Shown here in pieces: positions 1 through 12,226 of a DNA stretch of 64,000 bases. Within the stretch, counting starts at the first letter, position 1; every line of letters begins with the position of its first letter. This stretch comes from Epiperipatus broadwayi (lineage: Eukaryota; Onychophora; Udeonychophora; Euonychophora; Peripatidae). Made by a program: the position numbers and the translations under genes. The notes beneath the pieces are model-generated. The model was not told the DNA's origin and made no database searches. It worked only from the letters and a program-made list of their open reading frames with translations. The DNA lies in assembly GCA_028023455.1 (NCBI GenBank), contig JAQFVV010012398.1:10717160-10781159 (forward strand), given 5' to 3'.

Positions 1-1075
1 CACTTCAATCTATAAAAAATATTTTTAAATAATATGCACTTATATTATTTGTAAAAAGTATTTTAAAGACATTAAAATATTTTTGGGTTTTATTAAAAAG
101 AATTGTGGCAATATTTAAAGTTAATTGTCTGCCATCTAATGTTGATAACTATTGTATAATAATAGGAGAAGGTGTGCTATTAGCCATGATAGCTCTTAGT
201 TTTCCATTTTTATGAAGATGACTTCGTGAAAAAAGATATGACAATAAATTATCAATTAAGTGGTGGAAAAGCACAAATAAAAATGTCATCTTTTTGGTAT
301 CAAGATTTATAATATGTTGACGGCTGTGCAATTCTTGCGAATTCAATGCATAATTTATAGAATGGTTTTTTTTGGAAATGCAATCTATAAAAACTTTGAC
401 TGGGGAATTAATATTCAACAACCCAACTACATGTTATCAACCAATAGAAAAAAAAATTTTTTTTTACCTGGATGATTATCAATTAAAACATATAAATAAC
501 TTTGAACATTATAAACAGCTTTTTAGATACAAAGATGGACTTGGATATTGAGATGTAATGTGTTCCAATTGAATTTAACAAATTAAAATATAAAGTAAAA
601 AATCATAGTATTATAGCTACTTCATCTAAAAACAATTATTCCAGCATATTCATTGCACAAACTACTCTATCATTTAGATATAAAAGCCCTACAAAAATAT
701 CATTATGAATCTATAATTTTCTAAAAATACAATGACAAGACTAATAAGATCAACTGGTATGTTGTTCAGCATGGCAGCTGTGATTATATTAAATCAATTT
801 TCAGGACATATCTTCAATAGAATGGGTATCTGTGGTGCATAAATAACAATATACTTTGCAAAAAAAGTATTTTATGGTGAACTGACATGTTTTATGTGTG
901 TGCATGTGGTAGAGGCAACCCCTTTTTAAAATAGAAAAATTATTCATAAGACATTTAAGATTTAAAACATTAATTCTTTCATTAAGAGAATATGACTGAG
1001 GATAAAATATAATGGAAAGTTATTATTAAGCATGGTGTTGATGCCTCTCAAAAAAGTTTGCTATATAACTTAAAA
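1..1075. other. AT-rich sequence, no gene recognised
   Basis: I see no recognisable gene here. A 90-codon frame on the minus strand at 149-421 has no motif I know and the low-complexity composition of its surroundings. It may be a chance frame or a very old coding relic. Confidence 0.4.
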
Positions 1076-1078
1076 AAA

Positions 1079-1115
1079 CAGTATGTTGTAACAACTTGGC
1101 TACATAGCTGCATTA
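1079..1115 (-). repeat. tRNA-like SINE fragment (5' half)
   Basis: Read on the minus strand, this stretch (gcagctatgtagccaagttg and onward) closely matches the tRNA-like sequence at 7162-7190, including the A-box-like block around gtagccaa-tggtta. Two copies in one window point to a dispersed tRNA-derived SINE rather than a tRNA gene. No B-box half is attached here. Confidence 0.4.
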
Positions 1116-4100
1116 AAATAATTAGATACGTTGCAAGCATGTTTTTCAAATTTAGTTTAGGATTATTTAATTAATAGAGAAAATAATATTTAATTTTTCC
1201 ATGCATATTATTTTTAAAATAATAAGAGGTCTGAAATTAGTTAAATATTTTATTTTCCTTCCCACATAATAGTAGGAACACTCTAAAGCAATTTTTTAAA
1301 TAACTGTTAAAACTTTTTTTCAATTATAATATGCATATTTTAATATGTATTGTAAATGTTGGTAGAAGAGAGAAAAAAGTATAAAATCATATAAATAATT
1401 TCTTTTGAGCTCTCTCTCTCTCTCTTCAATAATTTTGTTTAATTACCAATAGATTTATTTTCTTTTTTAAAAAAATGTACTAAGAAGAGAAAAAAATTCT
1501 CTTTTTAGTAAATTATTTAATATTTAATTTTAACCTTTTAAGACAGATAGTTTTATGTTTAAAAGTATTTTTAAAAAAGAAAAAAAACAAAATAAATTTT
1601 TAATTCTTTTGATAAATTTTATTTTTAATTAGAGCTGATGTTTTTCTTTTCTTTTTATCTCTCATCATAATAAAAAATCAAATCAATGTAATTAACTGAT
1701 TATTTTGTTTTTCTTTTGCAATAATTTGTTTTTAATTAGAAAGAAATGCCAAGAATTTTATGATGTTGATTTAAATATGTGCCTTGTTTTTCAATGTAGG
1801 AAAAAAATAATGAAGGGATGAACAAGTCAGAAGATCTATCTGAATTGTTACAATATAGATTTTCTTTTCACAAATTGGTTTGCCTAGGCATTGCAAAAAT
1901 TATGTTTAAAGAAAAGAAAGTGTCTTAGAATGGCTACAAATGTTCCCAGAGAGTTGACACATGTGATAATGATAAAGTTTGATTTTATTCTAAAATATCA
2001 ATTCCCATATTAGTTAAACTAATCATTCATATTAAATATCTCCATAGCAATATATAACTCACAATCTTATAATGGTAATGAAAATCCCGCAATTGGGTAT
2101 TCATTTGTAACAGTATGAAAATAGAGCTCACAAGTGGGGTGAGATTTGTAACACTACCACCATGTTTGAAGTTAAACCTAGTGTGATGGCATTCATCAAC
2201 CCCAATTCAAAATAAATATAAAATTAACTATCAATATTTAATATAAAATATATTGAGATCATTCTAAGAGATCAGCAGCTAACTATCCTAAGTATAAGCA
2301 TAATTAACTATAAGTTCACTGGCAATAAAAATAATGATAAGTATAACTCATTCATCATCATGAATGATCAACAATAAAATAAATCAACAGTCAATCAAAC
2401 TAGACAAACTATTTAACTCTTGCTAGCTTGGGGGCAATTAATTAAACATATATTGGATTCATAAACTAAGGGATCATTCACCAGAATACATAATGAAAAT
2501 CCAATAATGCTGGGACATTAAAACATGCTGATCATCATCAATATATGACTCATTTTTCACATTAATGTACTGATCAACTAGAAACTTAATTTTTACTAAA
2601 TCTCAACTTAAATAATGTGTAGTGTATCATCTTTAGAGAATATTCTCTTTGCACCAATCCAGAATGATAATCAACTGCAGGCCCATAAACATTAATATAC
2701 AAACCCTTTCTATATAGCTGTTATGCATGAATCAAGCTCAGGAAGCAAGAACTTTATAACTTATTACTGTGAACAAGAGAGAAATAAATAGAGTAGCTTA
2801 TTATAAATAACTTTAAGTAAATCATAATCTTTCCCTACAGATACATAGTTTTATTGGGATCATCAAAAAAATCCTAGAATATAAGCTGTCATGATATAAG
2901 ATGACACACAATACAATTCATGAATCAGAAATTAGATAGAATAAAAAACTAAGACTAAAAACATATATTTAGTTTAAAAACAATTATTTAATTTCTAACT
3001 AATTAACAACAAAAAACCTGACATGATAGTAGGTAATTTCAAGCACCTACTTCATCAAAAAAATATAGTTTGATAAAATTATATTGACTAATCAGTTGAT
3101 TTTATTTATTAAGCTACTTATTTAAAATAGTTAAGATTTTTCTTTCTATTTTTACAATATTTCCAAAATCAAAGCTTACAATCTTTGGTTCAATTTCTTC
3201 AAAATATTTAATAATTGATTAGCAACATATTTAGAATTAAAGATAATCATTAATTCAGGTAAGCAAGAAAAAAAAAATTTTTAATTTTACAACAGATTTT
3301 TTTCCTCTCTTTTTAAAAACTATTTCACCATTTGTAATAGAAATTTGACTCGATTTTAGAAAAAAAAAATGTTTAGCAATTTGAAATATTTTTACTTAGT
3401 GAAGTATTTACTATTAAAAATTCTTACACAACCCAAAAACCAAATTATTATTATTTTTATAAAACAATAATTTTAACAAAAAAAATACTGTGCACACATA
3501 AAACAAAAAAAAAAATACCTCCAGCCATGGGTTTCTTATTTATGGTGACCTCCCTGAAGAGATCTAAACATAAGCCTGGTTGAATTTGTCCTTCCCTAGT
3601 TCTGTATCAATTCCAAGTAAATGAAAAATAGCAAATTTTATCTATTTAGTTCTCCTCTTGAATTTCCAGGTGAGACAAATGTAGAGATGCATGCTCTTGA
3701 TGGAAGGCAGATTGCAAACTACTTTATGGAGGAGATACCTTTTCTACATTTTCTTCCAGTGAAGGTAGGTCACATGGATGAAGGTGATGACTAGCTTTTA
3801 GCTGAATTTAGAACATGGTTTTCATTGTGCAAACCATTTTAGGGCTAAACTCATAGTATTCTAAAAGCTTGATTAAAACATCTGCTATTCCATTCAATAA
3901 CTTAGTAAAGAGTTATGATTTTTTTCTTTATCAGCTGACTTAAGCTTGGACTGCTCTTTCTTCCACAACTAAGTTAGGAATCTTCCACTTTGTACCAAAC
4001 AATAGGGTCTTCCCATTTATTGACTCACCCCTTATATTTTTTTCTAGAAGAATTTTGCCCACAAGTCAATCACAATCTGTCTCTCACATAATTTCCACTA

Positions 4101-4645
4101 CAACCAATTAAATAAATTGGCATAGATATAAGTGTTCAGTTATTTCCCTCTTTAATCAAAGAAATTGAAAAACAACTGTAATTAAAAATAAAATTTAGAA
4201 AGGTATTAAAATCTTGTTTGTTTGTTTGTTTTTTAAAAAAACAAAACTCTTCAACATAAAACTTGCTCTTTTTTTAAAAAAATAATTAAAATTAACATTA
4301 ATCTTACCAGTGCACCACATGAAAATGTTCATTCGTGGCTTCAAGTTGTTCTAAAACCAGAAATTTGTATGTTATCATAGCGAATTTACAGTCATTTTAA
4401 AACTAAAAATGTATCTTAAGATGCTGCCATCTCTAGAATTATTTTACAAGTAAAAAATCAATAATATTTAAATTTAGAAGCTATAACAATGGGGGAAGAC
4501 AGGCATAGAGATGTTGATTGGTTGTTTATCATTTTCAACTAAAAGAAACCACCTGTTAACAATTTTGAGAAGTCTAAGCATTTTGTTTTGATTTTCAAAA
4601 TGAAAATGTATATTTTAGAGTATTTTTTTCATATTTTTTTATATA
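1116..4645. other. AT-rich intergenic stretch with one small candidate ORF
   Basis: About 3.5 kb dominated by A/T runs, with no transposon ends that I can pair. The section from about 3520 to 4100 is less AT-rich than its surroundings and contains the small open frame listed separately. I recognise nothing else here. Confidence 0.4.
3621..3794 (+). CDS. Small candidate ORF, 57 codons, unrecognised
   Basis: An ATG-initiated frame runs for 57 codons to a TAG and includes the segment EMHALDGRQIANYFMEEIP. It sits in a patch with more G+C than the flanks. Inside it are an acceptor-like site (tttccag, ending at 3669) and a donor-like site (gaag|gtaggt at 3764/3765). The enclosed 95 bases are open, so it could be an internal exon rather than a short gene. 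I do not recognise the protein and see no motif. The opposite strand also has short open runs, so a decayed transposon relic is possible. Support is only the open frame and the composition. Confidence 0.18.
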   Translation: MKNSKFYLFSSPLEFPGETNVEMHALDGRQIANYFMEEIPFLHFLPVKVGHMDEGDD

Positions 4646-5641
4646 CACCTTTACCTCGCTTAGCGATGGCAATTGGTCCTCCAAAACTCATCGTTAAGCA
4701 AGAATATTGTATACAAAATACGTAAATATAATGGGGTGTATGGGAAAAAATTGGTCAGTTCCAGTCGACTTAAATATCCACATTGGTTTCCAAGCTCAAA
4801 GATTTTCTTGATTTTTTCATGACAATGATGACTAAATACGGTATCTAAAAAAGAAACGTTTTATGTCACTAGGAAAAAAAATGCATATTTTCACTTTAAA
4901 AAGTACAGAACAGGAAAAAGAAAGAGAAAGTGAAATTAAATTTGAATTTAAGTTTTTATATTCTTCCGCAAAAGTTTTTCATCGTAATGAAAAAAAAAAT
5001 CCTTACTGAAGTGCTTTTTTTTTTAAATTTGTATTACAGTATATATTACTACTATACATTTATGTTTATTACTTATGTAAAATTATTCAAATTAAAAAAC
5101 AATGTTTAATTATTAATTATTTAATTGAACATAAAGACTTATTTCTGTACTCCACAGTAACAAAATGCTTAATGCTTACCGTAAAGCAGTCAACTTTAGA
5201 AAAAAAAGAAATCAACTTCTTTTAAAAGTAAAAAATCTAACTTCTAATTTTCTAAAACATACTGCTAGTTTTTTTTTTCTTACTGTATATTTTTAGTAAT
5301 GTAATAATGCCCCCCCCCCCCTGTTCGAGTAGAAAGATTATTAATGAAATTCAATCTGTTTTTCTTTTTTAAACTTTTCTAATTTGACATTTGCGTTTTA
5401 AAATGTTTTTTCTTTTGATTTGAAACATCTTGACTGTAAACAACATGTTTATTAATGAAGTTACAAAATCAATAACTATTTTTACATAATTATCCAGGTG
5501 TTCTAAAAATAATATATCGTACTTAAGAAACACACACACACAATTTAATATTCATATTTAGCGTTTTCCTGAAAGTTTGTGATGATGGTATTTTATTTGT
5601 CCTGTACTGTATTTATATATTGGAGTATTTGTATACAGTAT

Positions 5642-5966
5642 TATCAACAAATTAAAAATCCTTCTCCTTTTTCTTTTCAAAGACTTTATTTCCTTATCTC
5701 AATACTGAACATATATATATATACTGTATATACAGCATTTATATAATACAAAACTCCAACGTTTCAACTGTTTATCTTCATACAGTCATTTTCAAGGATC
5801 TCTCTCTCCCACTGCTATATTTTATTACTCTTTCTTTTACATTATTTAATTGCAAATCAACATTGGAGTTTTGCATTATATAAATATATATACTGTATAT
5901 GTTCAGTATTGAGATAAGAAAATAAAGTTTTTGAAAAGAAAAAGGAGGATTTTTAATTTGTTGATA
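5642..5966. repeat. Inverted repeat nested in the pogo-like element
   Basis: A left arm (5642-5763) and a right arm (about 5859-5966) are complementary with a few mismatches and indels. They share atcaacaaattaaaaatcc-type outer sequence, a central (TA)n/actgtata block and an inner aaactccaa-gtt block. The loop of roughly 95 bases contains CT-rich sequence and a hammerhead-like motif. The layout resembles the inverted terminal structures of Penelope-like elements, but no reverse transcriptase sequence is attached. Confidence 0.55.
5755..5802 (-). other. Hammerhead-like motif, degenerate
   Basis: On the minus strand a potential stem actgt...acagt is followed by tGAAACGTTGG. A GAAA box directly after stem II is the arrangement in hammerhead-like motifs of Penelope-like elements. 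The first core box is not a clean CTGANGA, so catalytic activity is doubtful. It lies at the inner end of the left arm of the inverted repeat. Confidence 0.3.
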
Positions 5967-6374
5967 TTATTGTAGAACATATATACATATTTTAAAAGAA
6001 AAAGTGGATGAACATTTGCTGTGTTTATTTATTATATATGATGTATACAGTATTATAGATTCAGTAATTATAGATATTTTAAGTATTTTATGAATAAAAT
6101 ATTGTATGTGTATACAATTACAGCAAAGTCATTACCTGTATACATATTACAATAATATACTTTTACTTTTGGGTAAAATGAACTTAATATAGCTATCTCT
6201 GACATCATCAGTGCTGCAAAATTCAAGATGGCTGCCAAAAAAATTTTATTTTTATTTTTCCCGATCGTTATAGCGAATAATCGATTGTACATCGAAGTAG
6301 TGGGTACAAATTGATGATGATCGCTATTGTGAAATATTGCTATGTAGACAATCACTAAGCGGAGTAAAGGTGTA

Positions 6375-7160
6375 TTATAAACTATTTTGATAAAATATGC
6401 TGAAAATATAATTATTTTAGAAGAATAGTTAAGATTATAGTAAAAATTCTTTACTTTTACATGAACATAAATTGATAAAGAAATCAATGACATAGGCTGC
6501 ATTTTCTAATAGGTTATGAAACATTCATTTTATATTTTCCAATACAGATTATTTTTATAATTATAAATAGAAATTTATTTTTGAAAAACTTTTGTTCACT
6601 TTCATAATCTGACAAATTATTAATTTCCTTTTTTCAAATGAAACTAAAACAAATATAAAATTAAAAAATGAATATATTTTTACTACTGATTTTGCAATTG
6701 ATCAATCAAAAGTTTAGAACTTTAATTCACTAGGCCAATAAGAAATTGGTACCAGTGAAAAGGTTAATTAAATAAGCTACAAAAACAAAGAAAAATAATC
6801 TGTTTTTTTCTTAGTACATTTTCATAGTTTAAATTAAAACTACTAATTAATTATAATTACTACAGAGGGAGAGAGTTAAAAAAAACTTATTTATATTCTT
6901 TAACAATTCTTTCTTTCCACTTTATAATCATTTATAACTTATTAAAATAATTCCCATATTAAAATCATATTACTATTAAATGTTTGAAGATTCTCACACT
7001 ATCATATGGGGATTTAAAAATACTGAGTTAAATAATAACCTTTTAAAAAAATAAGTCTAAGATAATTAAATATTATTTCCCCCCATTTATTAAATAATCC
7101 TTCAATTTAACTTGAGGAATATAGTGCCAATTATCTAATTCTTATTATCTTTTTCTTTTA
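6375..7160. other. AT-rich, nothing recognised
   Basis: There are homopolymer runs and short AT repeats only. I see no TIRs, tRNA-like boxes or coding signal. Confidence 0.4.
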
Positions 7161-7161
7161 G

Positions 7162-7420
7162 TGCAGCCATGTAGCCAACTGGTTACAATATAGTTGTCTA
7201 GTCAATAGCAAGGCTTTTCAGTAAATAATTAAAACAATTCTTTAGTATAAATAAAAGATACTTCTTGTTTCACAAAATATGCTATTTTTAAATGTGGTGC
7301 CACATGGTCATTTAATCTGCTTCTAAAACAAATTATACACCAGAAACTGACATTTTAAGAAATATACTAAAACAAGCAATTGTCCCAGGTTAGTGGGTTC
7401 ACTTCCCAGCCGATGCTATG
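7162..7420 (+). repeat. tRNA-derived SINE, two separated tRNA-like halves
   Basis: At 7162-7215 there is a tRNA 5'-half-like block with an A-box-like gtagccaactggttac. At 7372-7420 there is a tRNA 3'-half-like block in which a B-box-like gggttcacttccc forms the T arm, followed by agccgatgct. The second block matches the tRNA-like unit at 15463-15550 (shared gcar-gttgtccc and ttcgatgct-type end). About 160 bases of AT-rich sequence separate the halves. This is either one SINE with an insertion or two independent fragments. Confidence 0.4.
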
Positions 7421-8050
7421 ACACATGAAAAAAATATATATATACATTTGTACCAAAATGGAATCAAACGTATTCTTGTCAATCTTAGAATCTTCCGTTC
7501 TCAAATGTATTATGCTATTCCTGCATTACATTGCAAAGGAAACTACAAATAAAGTATTTAATGGTAAAACAAACTATATGTGACCGCTTATTTAAAAAAA
7601 AATTATAAAATAACTACTTTTTGTAAAACTGGTATTTTGTAATCACTTTAATAATAGTAAAAAATAGAAGATTTTTATTTATAGTGAATCATTTTTTTCT
7701 AATAGTCAAGAGAAGAAAAATTAAATGTTTTTTTTAATTATCTTATTTAAATTGTATAATTCTGAAGTAAAAATTAATTAAAAACATCAAGTTAAAATAA
7801 TGAATTGGTCATATCACCTATTGTATGATAAACCATAAAGTAAAAAGAAAATGGGTTTAATTTTTATCTTGTCAATCGCTTTTCTGTTAATAATTTGGAA
7901 AAAAAAATACAAAGAAAAATGAATCAAAAAAAGAAGTTCCTAGTAATGTCTAATATCTAATATGCTAAGAGTATTCATTATAATGTATAATACTGAAATG
8001 ATAAAAAAAATTGTTTTAAGATGGTAGCTAACTACTAATAATGCTTATAA
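7421..8050. other. AT-rich, nothing recognised
   Basis: I see poly-A/T runs and no recognisable gene or element end. Confidence 0.4.
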
Positions 8051-8052
8051 AT

Positions 8053-8172
8053 CATTCATTAGACTAGAGATTATCCAATAATGAATATTTTTGTAGAGGA
8101 ACGGTGTGGTGTAATGAAAATTACACTATAGAAATATTATTTATTATTGGGTAATCTCTAGTCTAATGAATG
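8053..8172. mobile_element. Short palindromic MITE, deletion derivative
   Basis: The first 23 bases (cattcattagactagagatt onwards) and the last 23 (ending ctagtctaatgaatg) are an inverted repeat, and complementarity continues inward through ccaataatgaatatt. The 120-bp unit has the same termini as the fuller element at 11884-12203 but lacks its interior, so it is an internal deletion derivative. No coding capacity. Confidence 0.65.
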
Positions 8173-8202
8173 CCTAAAAAAAATTGCTAATATAGTTTCA
8201 CT

Positions 8203-8510
8203 AAGTGATTTGTATCAAAGTTATAAGGCTAGCACATTTGACACTTATCAATTCAACTGTAATTTGCTATCTATATATATATATATATATACTGAACAAA
8301 GAAAAATATATGTGTAAGTGATTGTGGCCTGGACGTGAAATGTACATCTTGTGGATCATAGATCTTTTCACATCTTTAGTCATATGTTTATGATTACATT
8401 CCTTCGCAAAGTATTAAAATGGATAAAACCCAATCCTAACTTGCTTGATAATGGTGTAGTGAATATTATGCTACAGAAATATTTATCCTTAGTAGTTAAC
8501 TACCCTTGAG
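8203..8510 (+). mobile_element. MITE family copy without clear termini
   Basis: From aagtgatttgtatcaaag to gctacagaaatatttat this follows the interior of the element at 11884-12203 in order, including the core with cgtgaaatgtacatcttg and the gtttatgattac block. A (TA)n tract has expanded near 8270-8290. The terminal inverted repeats are absent or too diverged to see. It starts 30 bp after the 120-bp relative at 8053-8172. Confidence 0.55.
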
Positions 8511-8519
8511 GAAAAAAAA

Positions 8520-9485
8520 CATATAATTTATAGTATTGTTACATAATTCTTGTAGTCACTGATGAAAAATAAAGGCAGATACATTACATTTTGACATATA
8601 ACTTCCAATTAATAAATATTTTCTGATTTAAAATATCACCAAATAAACAATGCATTTTTATATTGATAAATTGAGAACTGTAAAAGTTACATATAAATAT
8701 TACTTTCAATAGGATGTATAATGCACTTTTGTATGTAATTAGTGCATTGTGCATGTCTTTATGAAAAGAAAATAATAATATGCTAATATTTCCTTGCATA
8801 AATATAATGTAATTAATCAAGAAGTGATTTTTATATATAATTAATTGTGGTTAGATGTGAATATTAATAATTAACTGCAACTAAAAAAAGATGGAAATGA
8901 AGTATAACATAGTCATCTCTTCATCATAACATTTTGATGTCAATTTCCACAATAATGATCAATGTGAGTAATCGAAATAAAAATAATTATGCATTAAATA
9001 TCACATTAATATTGATTGTGATAAGATCAATGATTGATACATATTATTCATATTCTAATAATGTATAGATATGCATATAATTAGTAAACCTTTCATCAAT
9101 GGTAAATGAATAACCAGGTGTATCATAATTAATCAAGTTCTCATGCAATATATACATTCAGGGAGTTCAATAAATCTAGCAACACAGAAAATAAAAAATA
9201 TGTCAAAATAAACACTTTCATTTACAGAAATCTAACTAACTCAACTATTACTGACTCAATAAAAATGCAATATGTTAAAGTTTGCAGTCTTTTTATTATT
9301 ATTATTTTTTTATGATTCAATTGAAGGATTTTTTTTAAAAAAAAAAAAAACTTACACTATTACAATACTAAACAGAACATTTAAAAATAATGAATTAATG
9401 TATTTAAAATATTTTTTATCATAACTATAAAAACAAATATAATGAACTGACAGAGCTAAGAACAGTTAAAAAAATATCTGAAGCC
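8520..9485. other. AT-rich, nothing recognised
   Basis: No element ends or coding signals are visible. The 78-codon minus-strand frame at 8584-8820 has no motif. Confidence 0.4.
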
Positions 9486-9487
9486 TA

Positions 9488-9712
9488 TTAGTCCTTCATT
9501 AGATTAGAGGTTATCACTTAATGAATAATATTTTTGTAGTGTAATTTTAACTACCACTCTCACGCAAGATTGTGACTGGTCTCTATCCACATTTAACACC
9601 TTGTTGAGAGGTGTAATCATAAATATATGATCACAAAACATATAAAAAAGATTATGATCCCCCAAGATGCACATTTCATGCTGAATCAGTATTCACCACT
9701 TATTTATCCTTA
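9488..9712 (-). mobile_element. MITE family copy, truncated
   Basis: The sequence starts with a terminal repeat (ccttcattagattagagg) and then follows the reverse complement of 11884-12203 through taatcataaa-atatg and gatccccaagatgcacattt-type blocks. It stops after the cattcaccac-like segment. Only one terminus is present. Confidence 0.55.
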
Positions 9713-9719
9713 AGTCAAA

Positions 9720-10365
9720 ATTTGCTTTCTAGCAGATATCTTAATGAATTACTTCTTTCATACAATTAAGCATTTTCTACTATGCTATAATTATATAATT
9801 ATTTAATTACATAAGTCAGTAACAATATATTTTAGGGATCTCTATTTCATGTTGATTATAGGCACCTTTTACTCTTTGGCTAGATTATTTTATGACAAAA
9901 GATTAATAATAATTTTTGAACATACTTTTAAGTATTTAGTAACTATTTATTAGAGGATAAAAGAAGCGACAACTACAATATATTATAATATTGGCACAGT
10001 GATTTTGTGGTCATAGCAAAAATTTGGAAGGGAAGAAAGAAATTATGCAAAGCTTTTGAGACATACATTTGAAGTAAAATAAATACTGGAAAAGCAGAAT
10101 TTAAAATGTTAGTGTGTTGAAAAGAGTAAATGAAATAATTTTAGAAAATAAAGTTGATTGAATATATGCTTAAAGGGAATTACAAACATTATGTTGAAAT
10201 GATTTACAGAAAATAAAAGAAAAAAAGGTAAGAAAATAGAAAACTTGACTGATTATCTCAAAAAAATATATATGGGAGGGGGGGGGGTAGCTGAAAAATA
10301 AAATTCATGAAAAGCAAATGAAAAAAAAAAAACAAGAGCAGTTTAAAACACTAAACATCACATGA
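9720..10365. other. AT-rich, nothing recognised
   Basis: A run of G residues at about 10277-10288 is the only notable feature. No gene or element end was identified. Confidence 0.35.
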
Positions 10366-10475
10366 TAAGCTTGCTCATAATTGTTATTAAAACAGGCAAA
10401 ACTCTCCATTGATTACTCTGGCTTGCACTGAGTGGCACTACTGTATGGAAAGTTTTGCCTGTTTTAACATGAGCA
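10366..10475. repeat. Short hairpin repeat, possible MITE
   Basis: ttaaaacaggcaaaact at 10387-10403 is the inverted repeat of agttttgcctgttttaa ending at 10467. The outer gctcat/atgagc are also complementary, separated from the left inner arm by a few unpaired bases. The loop of about 40 bases is non-repetitive. The size and shape suit a small MITE. I cannot identify a TSD. Confidence 0.45.
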
Positions 10476-11356
10476 GTTTCCTAATCTGATGAGCAGAAAT
10501 TGCCATCTTGATTTTAAATAAAATAAAGCATTTATTTTTATTTAGAGGAATTTAAAATAAAAGACAATAATACTCTAATGAAATTGATTAATTAAATTTC
10601 AGCATCTCATAAAATAATTATAAATAATAAAATTTAAAGATATTTTTCAAAAATTTTGACATAATGTATTCCTTTTTCCAAATATAATTGTATTTTTTTA
10701 AAAAAAATATTAGAATACAGTAACACAATATTAGTGATAATATTAAGAATTTCTTCCTAAAATTAAAATCAGCAAACAATTTCATTCTAGAATCATTCCA
10801 AGAATATATGGTAATTCACTCTCTGAATCATTGACTTCAACTACACCTTTAATAAAAGTCAACATTAGTAAAGATAGATATTTTCAAATTTTCTCTATTT
10901 GATAGAAAGCAATGAGATGGGACACGTTTTTTTATTATTTATTTTTTCTAAACAAAATAAAATGTTAGAATATGAGGCTCCTTATAAAATCGATGATGGA
11001 ATTTTCACTTGTTGAATAAAATGAAGAAACACTATTTTCTATTAAGAATTATGAAACAATGATCTTTCATAATTATTAATTGGCATTTCATTTCACTTTA
11101 TTAAATAAATTGATATTTGAATATTTATAGATAAAGAAAATTTGTATAGAGATGAGATATCATTATCATCAAAATATCATGCCACTGAAGTATCTATAGT
11201 GTGGTAGATTTTCAAGCCTAAGTTTCAGTCAATTATGTACAAAAACAACATCTTATGATCTATTCAGAACATAATTATATCAACAATTTGCCCAATGTTA
11301 CGTGTTGGACTCAAACTAAAACTCCAAAAATCACTTGAGCCAGATGACAAAAAGTG

Positions 11357-11357
<1 letters not shown>
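10476..11357. other. AT-rich, nothing recognised
   Basis: No coding signal, TIR or tRNA-like box recognised. Confidence 0.35.

Positions 11358-11445
<88 letters not shown>
11358..11445. repeat. (TA)n microsatellite
   Basis: An uninterrupted TA dinucleotide tract of about 85 bp. It can form a cruciform. The 107-codon minus-strand frame across it (poly Tyr-Ile) is an artefact of the repeat. Confidence 0.9.
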
Positions 11446-11448
<3 letters not shown>

Positions 11449-11589
11449 CAAATTCAATTTAGACAAGTAAATGGAACTGTTCAACTTTTGAATGCTCAAG
11501 CATCGCAAGAATTCTGAAACAAACACCAATATGATTTTATTTAATAAAAATAGGGATTTTCCCAAAGAGAGCAAAACTCCATTAAATGT

Positions 11590-11875
11590 TGAATAATATT
11601 TCTGCTTAATTTCCACTACACCACTTCCCCACAAAGTAGGGATTGGTTTTTATCTGCTTTTAATACCTTGTGGAGGGATATAATAATAAATGTGACCAAA
11701 GACATATGAAAAACATCTATGATCCCCAAGATGCACATTTAGTGCTGAACCAACACTCATCAGTTAACACAGACCAACATTATATACATAGCAAATTACT
11801 ACAGTTTAAATGATGTGTCAAACATGCTGCCCTCACAACTTTAACCCAAACCACTTAATGAAAGTATATTAATAA
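11590..11875 (-). mobile_element. MITE family copy, inverted beside a full copy
   Basis: The reverse complement follows the element at 11884-12203 block by block: the attggtttttatctgctttt, gatccccaagatgcacattt and ctgccctcacaactttaa segments are all present. It lies in opposite orientation immediately before the full copy, giving a tail-to-tail pair. Its own termini are not clear. Confidence 0.6.
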
Positions 11876-11883
11876 TTTTTATT

Positions 11884-12203
11884 AGTCATTCATTAGACTA
11901 GAGATTATCTAGTAAGTGATTTGTGTCAAAGTTGTGAGGGTAGCATGTCTGCAACTTATCAATTAAATTGCAATTTATGGTCTGGGCCAACTGGTGAGTA
12001 CTGGTTTTCAGCACGAAATGTGTATCTTGGGGATCATAAATCTTTTTCACATGTCTTTGGCCATATGTTTATGATTATACCCCTTCACAAGCTGTTAAAA
12101 GCAGATACAAACCAATCTCTACCTAGGGTGAAAGTAGTGTAGTGAAAATTATATTACAGAAATATTATTCATTATTGGATAATCTCTAGTTTAATAAATG
12201 ACT
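11884..12203 (+). mobile_element. Full-length MITE with terminal inverted repeats
   Basis: The left end agtcattcattagactagag continues to attatc, and the right end gataatctctag continues to tttaataaatgact; together they form an inverted repeat of about 25 bp with few mismatches. Flanking TTA/TAA is compatible with a TA TSD. The interior (about 270 bp) includes tggtctgggccaactggtga and the cacgaaatgtgtatcttggg block, which is shared with a tRNA-like SINE family at 12227-12436. The frame at 11921-12142 has no coding signal. At least four other copies or derivatives lie at 8053, 8203, 9488 and 11590. Confidence 0.7.
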
Positions 12204-12226
12204 AAAGCCGGGTACTAATTGTATAT

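Larger units (their letters stand above)
4646..6372. mobile_element. Pogo/Tigger-like DNA transposon, non-autonomous
   Basis: The left end reads cacctttacctcgcttagcg and the right end, reverse-complemented, cacctttactccgcttagtg, which are inverted terminal repeats of the same sequence. Each end is flanked by TA (4644-4645 and 6373-6374), the TSD of the Tc1/mariner superfamily. The style of terminus (an -acct- start leading into a gcttagcga block) resembles pogo/Tigger elements. No transposase frame is visible, so mobility would have depended on a helper. A Penelope-type inverted repeat lies nested at 5642-5966. The 144-codon minus-strand frame at 6068-6502 crosses the right terminus and is not a gene. 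Confidence 0.65.

Noticed and set aside
5310-5325. Poly-C and poly-G runs (also near 10277, 22016, 27147 and 43973) as regulatory sites
   Set aside because: They are isolated homopolymers without G-quadruplex spacing or nearby genes.
6068-6502. 144-codon minus-strand ORF
   Set aside because: It crosses the right terminus of the pogo-like element and reads through unrelated flanking DNA; no domain is visible.
11311-11634. 107-codon minus-strand ORF with poly Tyr-Ile
   Set aside because: It is a translation of the (TA)n tract plus MITE-family sequence.
11921-12142. 73-codon frame inside the full-length MITE as a possible gene
   Set aside because: Other family copies lack the frame, and it has no recognisable motif.
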